From Nocardia flavorosea (GTDB lineage: Bacteria > Actinomycetota > Actinomycetes > Mycobacteriales > Mycobacteriaceae), in contig NZ_JADLQL010000001.1 of the NCBI RefSeq assembly GCF_015477805.1, positions 1,054,001-1,118,000 on the forward strand: a DNA stretch of 64,000 nucleotides, written 5' to 3'. Made by a program: the position numbers and the translations under genes. The first letter of the stretch is position 1. Each line of letters opens with the position of its first letter. The notes below the pieces were generated by a model. It was not told the origin of the DNA. It searched no databases and worked only from the letters and a program-made list of their open reading frames with translations. Positions 28,601 to 37,812 of the stretch are shown in pieces.

Positions 28601-30212
28601 TCCACGCGGCAGTGACATCCTCGCCACCTCGATACCGGCGCCGAGTATCGAATATCACGCGCTGGCCCCGATTCTGATCGTTTTCGGGGCAGCTGTGCTC
28701 GGGGTCCTGGTGGATGCGTTCTTACCGCGATCCCGCCGGTATCCGACTCAGGTGGCGCTCACCCTCATCGCTCTCGTCGCCGCGTTGACCGCGGTGGTGC
28801 TCCTTTCCGGCACGCGGATGACCGCCGTCGCCGATGCGGTCGCGGTCGACGGGGTGACGCTGTTCCTTCAGGGCACATTGCTGGTGGTCGGGATTCTGGC
28901 GGTACTCTTCGTCGCCGAACGTGGCCCGCTTCCACGGCCGCGGTCGGGCCCCGGTACCTGGAGTCGCGCCGCAGCCGTCCCCGACTACGGAATGGACGCG
29001 TTCACGCCGCAAGCGTCCGCCGTGCCCGGCAGCGGTGCCGAACGGTCCGCGGCAACCGCGGGTGTCACGCCCACCGAGGTGTTTCCACTCCTGCTGCTGG
29101 CCCTCGGTGGTTTGCTGCTTTTCCCGGCGGCCAACGATCTGCTCACCATGTTCGTCGCGCTCGAAGTACTGTCGCTGCCGCTGTACCTGTTGTGCGGGCT
29201 GGCGCGCCGGCGCCGGTTGCTCTCGCAGGAGGCAGCGCTGAAGTACTTCCTGCTCGGGGCGTTCTCGTCGGCGTTCTTCCTCTACGGGGTAGCGCTGCTC
29301 TACGGCCAGGCCGGGACCGTCCGGCTGACCGGTATCGCCGAGGCGCTCGCGGCCGAATCCGGTGCGCCGACACTCGCGTTGCTCGGTGTCGCCATGCTGG
29401 CGGTGGGCCTGTTGTTCAAGATCGGCGCGGTTCCGTTCCAGGCTTGGGTGCCCGATGTGTACCAGGGCGCGCCCACACCGATCACCGCCTTCATGGCCGC
29501 GGCCACGAAGATCGCGGCGATCGGTGCCCTGTTGCGGGTGCTGCAGGTAGGTGTGGCCGAGATCGCCGACGATTGGCGGCCGGTGCTGGCCGCCGTCGCC
29601 GTGGCCACGATGGTGGTCGGTGCCGTGCTGGCGATCACGCAGACCGATATGAAACGTATGCTCGCGTATTCCTCGATCGCGCACACGGGTTTCTTGCTGA
29701 CGGCGCTGGTCGCGGCGAACGACCGCGGTATCTCGTCGACACTGTTCTACCTGTTCGTCTACGGATTGGGCACGCTCGGCGCGTTCGCGATCGTGAGTAT
29801 GGTGCGCGAATCCGACGGGACCGAAGCCACCGCACTGTCGCGCTGGGCCGGTCTGGGCAGGCGCGCCCCGTGGCTCGCCACCGTCTTCGCCCTGTTGCTG
29901 CTGTCGTTCGCCGGTATCCCGGTCACTGCGGGGTTCGTTGCCAAGTTCGCGGTTTTCCAGGCGGCGGCCGCCGGTGATGCCGGGCTGCTCGTGATCGTGG
30001 GCGTACTGGCGAGCGCGGTTGCGGCCTTCTTCTATATCCGGGTGATCGTGCTGATGTTCTTCACCGATCCCCCGGCCGATCCGCCGATCGTGGTCAGGCC
30101 ACCGGCCACCATGGTGTCGATCGCCGTTGCCGCAGTGGCCACGCTGGTTCTGGGCATCGCGCCGCAACCGCTGCTGGATATGGCCGGCCGGGCCGCCGAA
30201 TTCGTGGGCTGA
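28590..30212 (+). CDS. nuoN: NADH-quinone oxidoreductase subunit N
   Basis: 540-aa antiporter-like subunit and last gene of the operon. Motifs: MFVALEVLSLPLYLLCGLAR, FKIGAVPFQAWVPDVYQGAP and AYSSIAHTGFLL. Residues about 110-160 form a longer polar loop (PRPRSGPGTWSRAAAVPDYG and on), as in other actinobacteria. ATG at 28590 lies inside the end of nuoM. It is convergent with the kinase gene, only 13 bases away, with no clear terminator between. Confidence 0.96.
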   Translation: MSADPRGSDILATSIPAPSIEYHALAPILIVFGAAVLGVLVDAFLPRSRRYPTQVALTLIALVAALTAVVLLSGTRMTAVADAVAVDGVTLFLQGTLLVVGILAVLFVAERGPLPRPRSGPGTWSRAAAVPDYGMDAFTPQASAVPGSGAERSAATAGVTPTEVFPLLLLALGGLLLFPAANDLLTMFVALEVLSLPLYLLCGLARRRRLLSQEAALKYFLLGAFSSAFFLYGVALLYGQAGTVRLTGIAEALAAESGAPTLALLGVAMLAVGLLFKIGAVPFQAWVPDVYQGAPTPITAFMAAATKIAAIGALLRVLQVGVAEIADDWRPVLAAVAVATMVVGAVLAITQTDMKRMLAYSSIAHTGFLLTALVAANDRGISSTLFYLFVYGLGTLGAFAIVSMVRESDGTEATALSRWAGLGRRAPWLATVFALLLLSFAGIPVTAGFVAKFAVFQAAAAGDAGLLVIVGVLASAVAAFFYIRVIVLMFFTDPPADPPIVVRPPATMVSIAVAAVATLVLGIAPQPLLDMAGRAAEFVG

Positions 30213-30225
30213 CCGGCCGGCCCGG

Positions 30226-31248
30226 TCATTTCCGCCCGGTCTTCAGCGCCCGCAACCCGGCCGCCATGAACTCCGGCGTGGCCTCGGCCGCCCGGCCGGC
30301 CGCCGAACCCGCGTCGGAGCCGTGGCGGGCCCGGTGGGTGATCCCTTCGCCGATCACACCGAGCTTGAAGTTGGCGAGGGCGAGGTAGAAACCCCAGTGG
30401 CCGAGATCGCGACCCGACGCGACGGCGTATGCCTGGGCGAGTGCGTCGGGAGTGGGCATCCGGTCGCTGGTCCAGGCGGCCCGGGAACCGAGCACCAGAT
30501 CGAAGACCGGCGTCCGGTACACGCACATCAGAGCGGCGTCGGTAAGTGGATCGCCGAGTGTGGACAGTTCCCAGTCGACCACGGCGCGCACCTGGCCGGG
30601 GTTCGCCGAATCGAGGATGGTGTTGTCGATTCGGTAGTCGCCGTGCACGATCGAGGCCGCCGATTCCGCCGGAACCGCGTCCACCAGCGCCGTGTGCAGG
30701 GCCGCGACATCGGCGAGTTCACGGGTTTTGACCCGTTCCCACTGGGAGGCCCACAGGTTGACCTGACGAGTCAGGAATCCGGCCGGCCGGCCGAACCGTT
30801 CGAGGCCCACCGCCGCGGGGTCGACTGCGTGCAGCTCCGCGAGGACCCGCACCAACTCCGTGACACCGGCACCCACTTGTTCGTCGCTGAGCGCGGCGAG
30901 GTCGTCCTGATCGCGGATCACCGACCCGTCGACGAATTCGACGACCGTCATCGGGGCGCCGAGCGTGGTGCCTTCCGCATCGAACGCGACCGTTCTCGCC
31001 ACGGGCACCGCGGAATTCTGCAGCGCGTCGGTCACCGTGTACTCGCGCGCCATATCGTGTGCCGACGGAGTGAGCCCGGCCACCGGTGGGCGGCGTACGA
31101 CCCACCGGGAGATATCGTCGGCCGCGGTGAAGGTCAGGTTCGACCGGCCACCGCTGATCAACTCCACCCGTAGTTCACCGCGCACCTCGATACCCTGTTC
31201 CCGAAGGAACCGCTCGAGCGCGGCGACGTCCATACCCGGTAGGTTCAT
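30226..31248 (-). CDS. APH-family phosphotransferase, candidate 4-hydroxyacyl-CoA kinase
   Basis: 340-aa aminoglycoside-phosphotransferase-fold kinase. The catalytic loop is HGDYRIDN, followed by the metal-binding VVDWELSTLGDP; the N-terminal glycine-poor lobe SGGRSNLTF begins the domain. Despite the fold, such proteins beside acyl-CoA dehydrogenases are not antibiotic-resistance enzymes: the homologous domain of mammalian ACAD10/11 and Pseudomonas LvaA phosphorylate 4-hydroxyacyl-CoA. The ATG at 31248 overlaps the stop of the dehydrogenase gene (ATGA), so both are made together; a second ATG at 31233 is possible. I infer the activity from family and pairing. Confidence 0.85.
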   Translation of the reverse strand: MNLPGMDVAALERFLREQGIEVRGELRVELISGGRSNLTFTAADDISRWVVRRPPVAGLTPSAHDMAREYTVTDALQNSAVPVARTVAFDAEGTTLGAPMTVVEFVDGSVIRDQDDLAALSDEQVGAGVTELVRVLAELHAVDPAAVGLERFGRPAGFLTRQVNLWASQWERVKTRELADVAALHTALVDAVPAESAASIVHGDYRIDNTILDSANPGQVRAVVDWELSTLGDPLTDAALMCVYRTPVFDLVLGSRAAWTSDRMPTPDALAQAYAVASGRDLGHWGFYLALANFKLGVIGEGITHRARHGSDAGSAAGRAAEATPEFMAAGLRALKTGRK

Positions 31249-32453
31249 TCGCTGTCCCGAAGTGCGCGTTTGGCGGCGCCGACCGTACGTTTGGCGATTG
31301 CCCACCGATGGACCTCCGAGGGCCCGTCGTAGATCCGGAACGGGCGCACCTCACGCGAGAGCCGCGCCAGCGGCAGATCACCGGACACCCCGAGACCACC
31401 GCACATCTGCATACTGCGGTCGACGATCCGGAAGATCGCCTCGGCCGCAAAGGTCTTCGCGATCGAGGTGGCATTACCGGCGGACTCGCCACGGTCGAGC
31501 TCCCAGCAGGCCCGGGTCAGCAGGGCCCGGGTGGCGGCGATATCGATCTCGTTGTCGGCGACCATCTTCTGCACCATGCCGAGATCGCCCAGTTTCGAAC
31601 CGAAACCTTCCCGCCGAGCCACCTGGGCCACCGCCACATCGTGTCCCCGGCGCGCAGCACCGAGCCACCGCATCACATGCGTCATCCGGGCCGGTCCGAG
31701 CCGGACCTGCGCGTATTCGAATCCGCGGTCGACCTCGCCCAGCACCGCCGACTCGGAGACCAGCACATCTTCGAAGAACACTTCGCAGTGACCGCCGACC
31801 ATCGACCGGTCCAACGTGTCGAGATGGCGCCCGACCCGGATGCCTGGAGTGTCGGCCGGGGCCAGGAACATCGTCGCGCCGCCCCGTTCTCCGGGTTCGC
31901 CCGAGGTGCGCGCCATGATGATGAACAAGCCTGCACCGTCGGCTCCGGTGATGAAATGCTTGGCGCCGTTGATCCGCCACCCGCCCTCGGCCCGGACCGC
32001 ACGGGTCGCCAGCGCCGAAGGATCCGACCCGGCACCGGGAGCCGGCTCGGTCATGGCGAACGCCGAACGCACCTCACCGTGCGCGAGCGGCGCGAGATAC
32101 TGCGCTTTCTGCTCCGGGTTGGCGATATGCGCGAGCATGTGCACATTGCCCTCGTCCGGCGCGGCGATATTCAGTGCCGTCGGCCCGAACAGGGAGTACC
32201 CCGCCTCCTCGAAGACCGGGGCCCGATCCGACATCCCCAGACCGTGCCCGCCGTACTCGACCGGCGCGTGCGGCGCGAACACCCCCGCGTCCCGGGCTGC
32301 TTGCTGCAACTCGACGCGGAACTCGTCACCCCCCGCCGCGGCGATATCACCGTCGTGCGCGTCCTCGAGCGGCACGACGTGTTCGCGGATGAAACTGCGG
32401 GTTCGATCGACGAGCGTTTGCACCTCGCCAGGAAGGGACAGATCGATCGCCAC
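31245..32453 (-). CDS. Acyl-CoA dehydrogenase, ACAD10/11-like
   Basis: 402-aa flavoprotein of the acyl-CoA dehydrogenase fold: FAMTEPAPGAGSDPSAL (FAD-binding loop), GWRINGAKHFITGADGAG, and the C-terminal helical domain. The end of the protein, VDRSMQMCGGLGVSGDLPLA then VRPFRIYDGPSEVH, resembles the C-terminus of ACAD10/11 (CGGAGVSQDYPLANMY, LRLADGPDEVH) more than classical FadE proteins. Members of that group remove the phosphate introduced by the partner kinase to give an enoyl-CoA. GTG at 32453 follows GGAGG at about nine bases; an upstream TTG/ATG extension has no similarity. It is the first gene of the pair, divergent from the XRE-TetR regulator. Confidence 0.87.
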   Translation of the reverse strand: MAIDLSLPGEVQTLVDRTRSFIREHVVPLEDAHDGDIAAAGGDEFRVELQQAARDAGVFAPHAPVEYGGHGLGMSDRAPVFEEAGYSLFGPTALNIAAPDEGNVHMLAHIANPEQKAQYLAPLAHGEVRSAFAMTEPAPGAGSDPSALATRAVRAEGGWRINGAKHFITGADGAGLFIIMARTSGEPGERGGATMFLAPADTPGIRVGRHLDTLDRSMVGGHCEVFFEDVLVSESAVLGEVDRGFEYAQVRLGPARMTHVMRWLGAARRGHDVAVAQVARREGFGSKLGDLGMVQKMVADNEIDIAATRALLTRACWELDRGESAGNATSIAKTFAAEAIFRIVDRSMQMCGGLGVSGDLPLARLSREVRPFRIYDGPSEVHRWAIAKRTVGAAKRALRDSE

Positions 32454-32520
32454 GGGTTGACTCCTCCATCTCGTGCGCCGAACGATCGCTCGGCAATCAC
32501 CGTCCAAGCAGAGTGTCATG

Positions 32521-32545
32521 CCTCGATTGATGCTGTCAATCGAGG
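32521..32545. promoter_or_regulatory. Perfect 10-bp-arm inverted repeat between dehydrogenase and regulator
   Basis: Arms CCTCGATTGA (32521-32530) and TCAATCGAGG (32536-32545) are perfect complements around TGCTG. Read on the minus strand the right arm contains TTGACA, a good -35 box for the dehydrogenase gene with GACACT 16 bases further on. The site would therefore let a bound regulator block or shape that promoter. Confidence 0.7.
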
Positions 32546-32563
32546 TCAGGACCAGACGGTCAG

Positions 32564-32582
32564 TGTTCAGGTATTCTGAACA
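32564..32582. promoter_or_regulatory. Second inverted repeat abutting the regulator start codon
   Basis: TGTTCAG-N5-CTGAACA, perfect 7-bp arms with a 5-base spacer, ends two bases before the ATG of the regulator gene. It differs in sequence from the repeat at 32521-32545 and is well placed for autoregulation, or for overlap with a leaderless promoter. Confidence 0.6.
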
Positions 32583-32584
32583 GC

Positions 32585-33622
32585 ATGAGCGACTCGGACC
32601 AGGCGCGGCACAGCGTGGGCGCGAGGGTGCGGCAGGCCAGGATTGCGGCGGGACTCTCGTTGCGGGCGGTCGCGCAGCGGATGGAAATCAGTCCGGCAAC
32701 CCTCAGCGCCGTGGAGAACGGCAAGACCGGCGTATCCATCCCGCGCCTGCGCGCGCTGGCGACTGTCCTCGGCACCACTGTGTCGTGGCTGGTCGGCGAA
32801 CAGGAACTGCCCACCACCGGAACATCGCGACCGGATATCGCGCGCGCGAACCGCACCGAATTACGCACCGGGCCGACCGAGACCTGGCGGGCTTTCCCGC
32901 CGCTGGATATCGATCCGGTCCTCGCGGCGGCCATCGCCTCGTTCGTCGAAACCGGGTATCACGGCGCCACCATGCGTTCGATCGCGCGGCGCGCCGGCAT
33001 GAGCGTGCCCGGCGTGTACCACCACTACCACGACAAACAAGAACTACTGGTGCGGGCGCTCGACTTGACCATGGAGGAATTGCACTGGCGGGTTCGAGCG
33101 GCGCGGCGCGATGCGAACACCGCGTGTGCCCGCGTTTCCCACATCGTCGAAGCGCTCGCCCTTTTCCATACCCACCGCCGCGAACTCGCGTTCATCGGAG
33201 CCAGCGAAATGCGCAGCCTGACCCACGACAATCGCGTGCGGATCACCGATTCCCGCAACGAACTCCAGTACCTTCTCGACGAGGACATCGACGCGGCCCT
33301 CAGCGAAGAGGGCCTGAGCATCGGCGGGGCCCGAGTCGCCGGCCGGGCGATCGCGACAATGTGCACGTCACTACCCCAATGGTTCCGGCTCGACGGACCC
33401 GCGACACCCGAGCAGATCGCGGTCGAATACGCCGGCTTCGCCCTCGATCTGCTCGGTATTCGAGTTCGCGGGTCCAGGACGGTTTCCGGATGCCGTTCGG
33501 CGCCGGACTCGCCACATCGAACCCCGGCGAGCACTGAATCGCCGGCTTCCCGGACCGCTACCGGAACACCCGGAAGGGACCCCGGTACCACCGGGTCCGA
33601 ACAGCGCGCGGATGCGGAGTAG
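32585..33622 (+). CDS. Transcriptional regulator with XRE and TetR DNA-binding domains
   Basis: 345-aa regulator with two different DNA-binding heads. Residues 10-70 form an XRE/HTH_3 domain (VGARVRQARIAAGLSLRAVA, then ISPATLSAVENGKTGVSIPRL). Residues 108-155 form a TetR N-terminal helix-turn-helix (ATMRSIARRAGMSVPGVYHHYHDKQELL), and residues 160-285 a TetR-type ligand-binding domain. The last 55 residues are Ser/Thr/Pro-rich and look disordered. Divergent transcription from the kinase/dehydrogenase operon and two palindromes in between make it the likely local regulator. The inducer, perhaps an acyl-CoA, is not known. Confidence 0.87.
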   Translation: MSDSDQARHSVGARVRQARIAAGLSLRAVAQRMEISPATLSAVENGKTGVSIPRLRALATVLGTTVSWLVGEQELPTTGTSRPDIARANRTELRTGPTETWRAFPPLDIDPVLAAAIASFVETGYHGATMRSIARRAGMSVPGVYHHYHDKQELLVRALDLTMEELHWRVRAARRDANTACARVSHIVEALALFHTHRRELAFIGASEMRSLTHDNRVRITDSRNELQYLLDEDIDAALSEEGLSIGGARVAGRAIATMCTSLPQWFRLDGPATPEQIAVEYAGFALDLLGIRVRGSRTVSGCRSAPDSPHRTPASTESPASRTATGTPGRDPGTTGSEQRADAE

Positions 33623-33680
33623 ATTCCGATTTACGACTCTATGTAGTAGCCGATCGAGAGATCGAGTAGCGTTCTGTTGT

Positions 33681-34031
33681 ATGGAAATCGTCTACAACGT
33701 TGTGGTCGTCACCCATCTGCTCGGGATGGCGGCCCTCGTCGGCGGATACGCCGCCGGGCGGCCCGCGGTCAACGAGGTGATGGTCTGGGGCGCGCGGGCA
33801 CAGCTCATCACCGGTGTAATCCTGGTCGGGCTGGCCGAATCGGTGTCTTCACTAAACACCGACCTGAACATGATGAAGATCGGGATCAAGCTGGTGATCG
33901 CGGTACTGGTGGCCGGGTTCGCGGAAGTAGCGCGGGCCGATGCGAAACGCGGTAAGGATGCGGCCTGGATGCCCGACGCGGCCGGTGGGCTGGCAATCGT
34001 CAATGTGCTGATCGCCGCGCTCTGGACCTGA
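33681..34031 (+). CDS. Small integral membrane protein (116 aa)
   Basis: Four hydrophobic segments: VYNVVVVTHLLGMAALVGGYA, LITGVILVGLAES, IGIKLVIAVLVAGFAEV and GGLAIVNVLIAALWT, joined by short loops, with few charged residues except a basic patch (RADAKRGKD). This resembles small four-helix membrane proteins of unknown function common in mycolic-acid bacteria. ATG at 33681 is the first good start, just before the first helix; no clear RBS is visible, but a TTG-rich upstream stretch could allow a leaderless transcript. Confidence 0.7.
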   Translation: MEIVYNVVVVTHLLGMAALVGGYAAGRPAVNEVMVWGARAQLITGVILVGLAESVSSLNTDLNMMKIGIKLVIAVLVAGFAEVARADAKRGKDAAWMPDAAGGLAIVNVLIAALWT

Positions 34032-34486
34032 TATCGGACCCGATTGATTGCCACCGCGTCGCCACCCACCGGGCATCGGCCGGGAACGCCCTATTAATTC
34101 GCCGCCCAGCCGACAGGTTCGTCCACTGGCGGCGGTGCACGGGCTGGAGCGGCGAAACCGGGTCACCGACTGGTGCCGCTCCGAACAAAATCGCCGGTAT
34201 CAAATATCGTCCCGAGAGCAGTCGGCACCGCTGCCGCCGGAAATGATTCACAGCCCGAAGTTATTGCCCGACGGGCGGTCACATGGTCGCACCGGCTCAG
34301 GTCGTGGATACATCACACCGCCTGTGTCGTGAACCCGAACAGCAGAGCCCAGCACGCGAACGGCGATTTCAGAAGATTCGATCCACGGTCGATCGATACC
34401 CCGATTCCGAATTTTCAAGAGCCCCATCGGCAACCGAATTTCATCGTCGAAAAACAGGAAATAACAGGGTGATTCGGGAAATAGGA
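34032..34486. other. Intergenic region without a supported gene
   Basis: About 450 bases, GC falling from 34200 on. Short open frames on either strand have neither RBS nor coding-like third positions. The region lies between the end of the membrane protein gene and the terminator of the tiny ORF, and I see no RNA gene in it. Confidence 0.6.
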
Positions 34487-34522
34487 GAACGGCCCGCCGG
34501 ACATTGGTCCGGCGGGCCGTTC
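34487..34522 (-). terminator. Terminator of the tiny ORF
   Basis: Perfect 16-bp stem, GAACGGCCCGCCGGAC at 34487-34502 and its exact complement at 34507-34522, with an ATTG loop. On the minus strand it is followed by a pyrimidine-rich TTCTCCTATTT, giving a real T-rich tail. It begins 33 bases beyond the stop of the ORF at 34555-34653. Confidence 0.85.
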
Positions 34523-34554
34523 ATGCAGGTCTACCTGCTCGTACGAGCCACTTG

Positions 34555-34653
34555 TCACTCGGCGGAGAAGCTCGTCAGATCGCCGAATCCGCTGAAGATG
34601 CTCCCGAACGCGCCCAGCAGAGTCCCGAGGTTTCCCAGGTCGACAGAACCCAT
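34555..34653 (-). CDS. Tiny amphipathic protein (32 aa), candidate outer-membrane/secreted peptide
   Basis: A 32-codon ORF, too short for routine gene calls but with every sign of a real gene: GGAGAAGG correctly spaced before the ATG at 34653, an AT-rich promoter region upstream and a strong terminator right behind. The peptide starts MGSVDLGNLGTLLGAFGS and ends FGDLTSFSAE. Gly, Leu, Phe and Ser dominate, there are no basic residues, only three acidic ones (D5, D25, E32), and hydrophobic residues are spaced as in an amphipathic helix. No signal peptide. The composition, lack of a signal, acidic charge and Phe-Gly-Asp-Leu / Ser-rich tail recall the small channel peptides PorA and PorH of corynebacterial outer membranes. 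That link is inference; I do not recognise the family. Confidence 0.68.
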   Translation of the reverse strand: MGSVDLGNLGTLLGAFGSIFSGFGDLTSFSAE

Positions 34654-34953
34654 TTCCTTCTCCAATCAATCATCCAACCGGTGACGCCTTGTGCGTCGCC
34701 CACATTGGTAGTGACGTAATTCGAACGTACCCGTTCCGTTTTGCAAACGTTATACGAAACCGAGGTTAATAGAATTCAAATACAACCGGAGCCGGAAATA
34801 CGATACATGGAATTACACCAATGTATTTCATCGAATTATATTGCGCGAGCCGGTCACTCGTTTCGAAATGGAGATATCGGACATTCACGGAATGCGCGGG
34901 ACGCCGGACAGGTGGTGAGCCGGCGCCCGCCGATCCACCCCCGCTGCGTCCGA
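34654..34953 (-). promoter_or_regulatory. AT-rich promoter region of the tiny ORF
   Basis: 300 bases of clearly lower GC than the rest of the window. On the minus strand TTGAAT and TATAAC (about 34750-34780) could form a -35/-10 pair with a long 19-base spacer. Next to it, at 34737-34749, is the inverted repeat CGTTT-TGC-AAACG. Such AT-rich leaders often precede highly expressed genes in actinobacteria. The same region also lies downstream of the methyltransferase gene. Confidence 0.5.
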
Positions 34954-36121
<1,168 letters not shown>

Positions 36122-36871
36122 ATGGACATGCTTCACCTGGAACACTTCGCACTGGGCTGGCTCACGCCCGCACTGGCGTACTTTCTCTCGGCCACCGGCT
36201 GCGCCATCGGGCTCCAGTGCACCAAACAGGCCCGCCGTGGGCGGCGCCGGCTCGGCTGGTTGGTCATGGCCTCGATCGCGATCGGAGGCACCGGTATCTG
36301 GGTCATGCATTTCGTTGCGATGCTGGGTTTTTCGATCGACGGTGCCCAAATCCGATTCGACGTCCCGCTCACAGTGCTCAGCGCGGTCCTCGCAATCGGC
36401 GTCGTCGCGGTCGGCCTGTACCTGGTGAGCACGCCCGGTTCGGGACTCGCCACCCTGCTCACCGGGGGTGTGATCACCGGGCTGGGAATCGGCGCCATGC
36501 ACTACACGGGCATGGCGGCGATGCAGACCGACGCGCAGATCGATTACGACCCCGCCCGTATCGCCCTGTCCCTGCTGATCGCCATGGGCGCGGCCACCGT
36601 CACCCTGTGGTTCAGCCTGCGCTCCTGGGGTGCCCTCTCCACGGTGGGCGCGGCGCTGGTGATGGCGGCGGGCGTGGCGACCATGCATTACACCGGAATG
36701 TCGGCAATGCACGCCCATGCCGCGGAGCACGCCGCGGAACCGAAAGGCGCCGAAGCACTGGAAGTCCTCGGCCCACTGATCGGCGTGATCAGTATCGTGA
36801 CCGTCGGGCTCCTGATCGGCATCAGTATGACGTTGACGGACCCGCATCGAACCTCGGCACCGGAACGCTGA
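36122..36871 (+). CDS. MHYT-domain integral membrane sensor protein
   Basis: 249-aa protein with about seven membrane helices carrying the MHYT motifs: MHF at 62-64, MHYT at 126-129 and MHYT at 188-191, each near the outer edge of a helix. MHYT domains are proposed to bind copper through these Met/His residues and to sense oxygen, CO or NO. Most are fused to GGDEF/EAL or other output domains; this one ends after a short hydrophilic His/Glu-rich tail (HAHAAEHAAEPKG) with no output domain. ATG at 36122 and ATG at 36128 are both possible starts. No partner gene is adjacent. Confidence 0.85.
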   Translation: MDMLHLEHFALGWLTPALAYFLSATGCAIGLQCTKQARRGRRRLGWLVMASIAIGGTGIWVMHFVAMLGFSIDGAQIRFDVPLTVLSAVLAIGVVAVGLYLVSTPGSGLATLLTGGVITGLGIGAMHYTGMAAMQTDAQIDYDPARIALSLLIAMGAATVTLWFSLRSWGALSTVGAALVMAAGVATMHYTGMSAMHAHAAEHAAEPKGAEALEVLGPLIGVISIVTVGLLIGISMTLTDPHRTSAPER

Positions 36872-36884
36872 CAGCGCACCGGAT

Positions 36885-37043
36885 TCAATCGGCGAACGCC
36901 CGGCGCAAATTCTCCTCCTGTGCGTGTGACAGGTCGGTCGATAACAGTTCCGGGCTCTGCCCGTGGAATTCGTCCCGGGCCCGGTCCATCACAGCATCCG
37001 AACTGAGGATGAACAGCGCCGAGGTAAGCCTCCGCGCTTCCAT
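36885..37043 (-). CDS. Possible small hypothetical protein (52 aa)
   Basis: An open frame with GC-rich third positions, starting MEARRLTSALFILSSDAVMD and ending ENLRRAFAD, with no cysteines and a helical, charged C-terminal half. It starts 13 bases after the stop of the GAP-family gene on the same strand. The RBS is weak and I do not recognise a family, so it may be a coding artefact; codon bias and tight position argue for it. Confidence 0.35.
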   Translation of the reverse strand: MEARRLTSALFILSSDAVMDRARDEFHGQSPELLSTDLSHAQEENLRRAFAD

Positions 37044-37056
37044 CCGGACACGGCAT

Positions 37057-37716
37057 TCACCCGAGCCCGCCGATACCTTTGCCGAGCACAACCGCGCCCA
37101 TGATCAGCAGAACAATCGCCATCACCGCGTGGTTGTTCGTCTGGAGCCAGTCCTTGGTGGTGGCCAGCGCACCCGATATCCGATTCGCCGCGGCCAGATA
37201 ACCGCACACCGGAACCAGCACCGATGCGGCCGCGACCAGCGTGTAAACCAGCAGCGCCGCGATATCGCCGCAGAGACCGAGCCCCCCGGTGCCGATCACG
37301 ATACCCGCGGAGACGCACAGCAACAGGTTTTTCGGATTCACGGCCGACAGGACCACCGCCAGACCGGCTGCTTTCCCGAAGGTGAACTCGTCGATCGCCC
37401 GCATCCACTTCGGCGTCGACGTATCCGCACGAGACCACCACTGCCGCAGCGCGAGCACGATCAGCAGTACCCCTAGGACGGTCTTGACCCACGCCCCGGC
37501 CGTTCCCCCTCCTCCGCTGCCGGACCCCAGCGAACCCGCTGCCGTGAGCACGATCGCGGTCACCAGCAGAATTCCCGTCACCCATCCCACGGCGAAGCCG
37601 ATTCCGGTGATACGAGCATTGCGTGACAACAGCATCAGCACGACCGCCACGATCGGAATCGGTGAAATCGCCACACCGACCGCCAGCGGCAACAGATCAC
37701 CGACTACCGTGCCCAT
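37057..37716 (-). CDS. GAP-family (Sap-like) membrane transporter
   Basis: 219-aa membrane protein with six helices: LLPLAVGVAISPIPIVAVVLML at the N-terminus, a long second helix pair around GIGFAVGWVTGILLVTAIVL, and the last helix AVMAIVLLIMGAVVLGKG. The SPIPI start and VVLSAVNPKNLLL segment fit the GAP (peptidoglycolipid addressing) family, LysE-superfamily relatives implicated in export of cell-envelope glycolipids in mycobacteria. ATG at 37716 lies nine bases after AGAGG. No lipid-synthesis gene is next to it, so the cargo is unknown. Confidence 0.8.
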   Translation of the reverse strand: MGTVVGDLLPLAVGVAISPIPIVAVVLMLLSRNARITGIGFAVGWVTGILLVTAIVLTAAGSLGSGSGGGGTAGAWVKTVLGVLLIVLALRQWWSRADTSTPKWMRAIDEFTFGKAAGLAVVLSAVNPKNLLLCVSAGIVIGTGGLGLCGDIAALLVYTLVAAASVLVPVCGYLAAANRISGALATTKDWLQTNNHAVMAIVLLIMGAVVLGKGIGGLG

Positions 37717-37812
37717 ATCGGAATTCCTCTCCGCCGGTGTGCCGATCCAGGTCACCCGGGCGACCGGTGCAAAGCGGTTCAACCGGCGGGTCGCGGGGCG
37801 CGCGGCCCCGGC

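Noticed and set aside
30226..31248. Aminoglycoside resistance kinase
   Set aside because: The fold is APH-like, but coupling to an acyl-CoA dehydrogenase gene and family pairing point to acyl-CoA metabolism.
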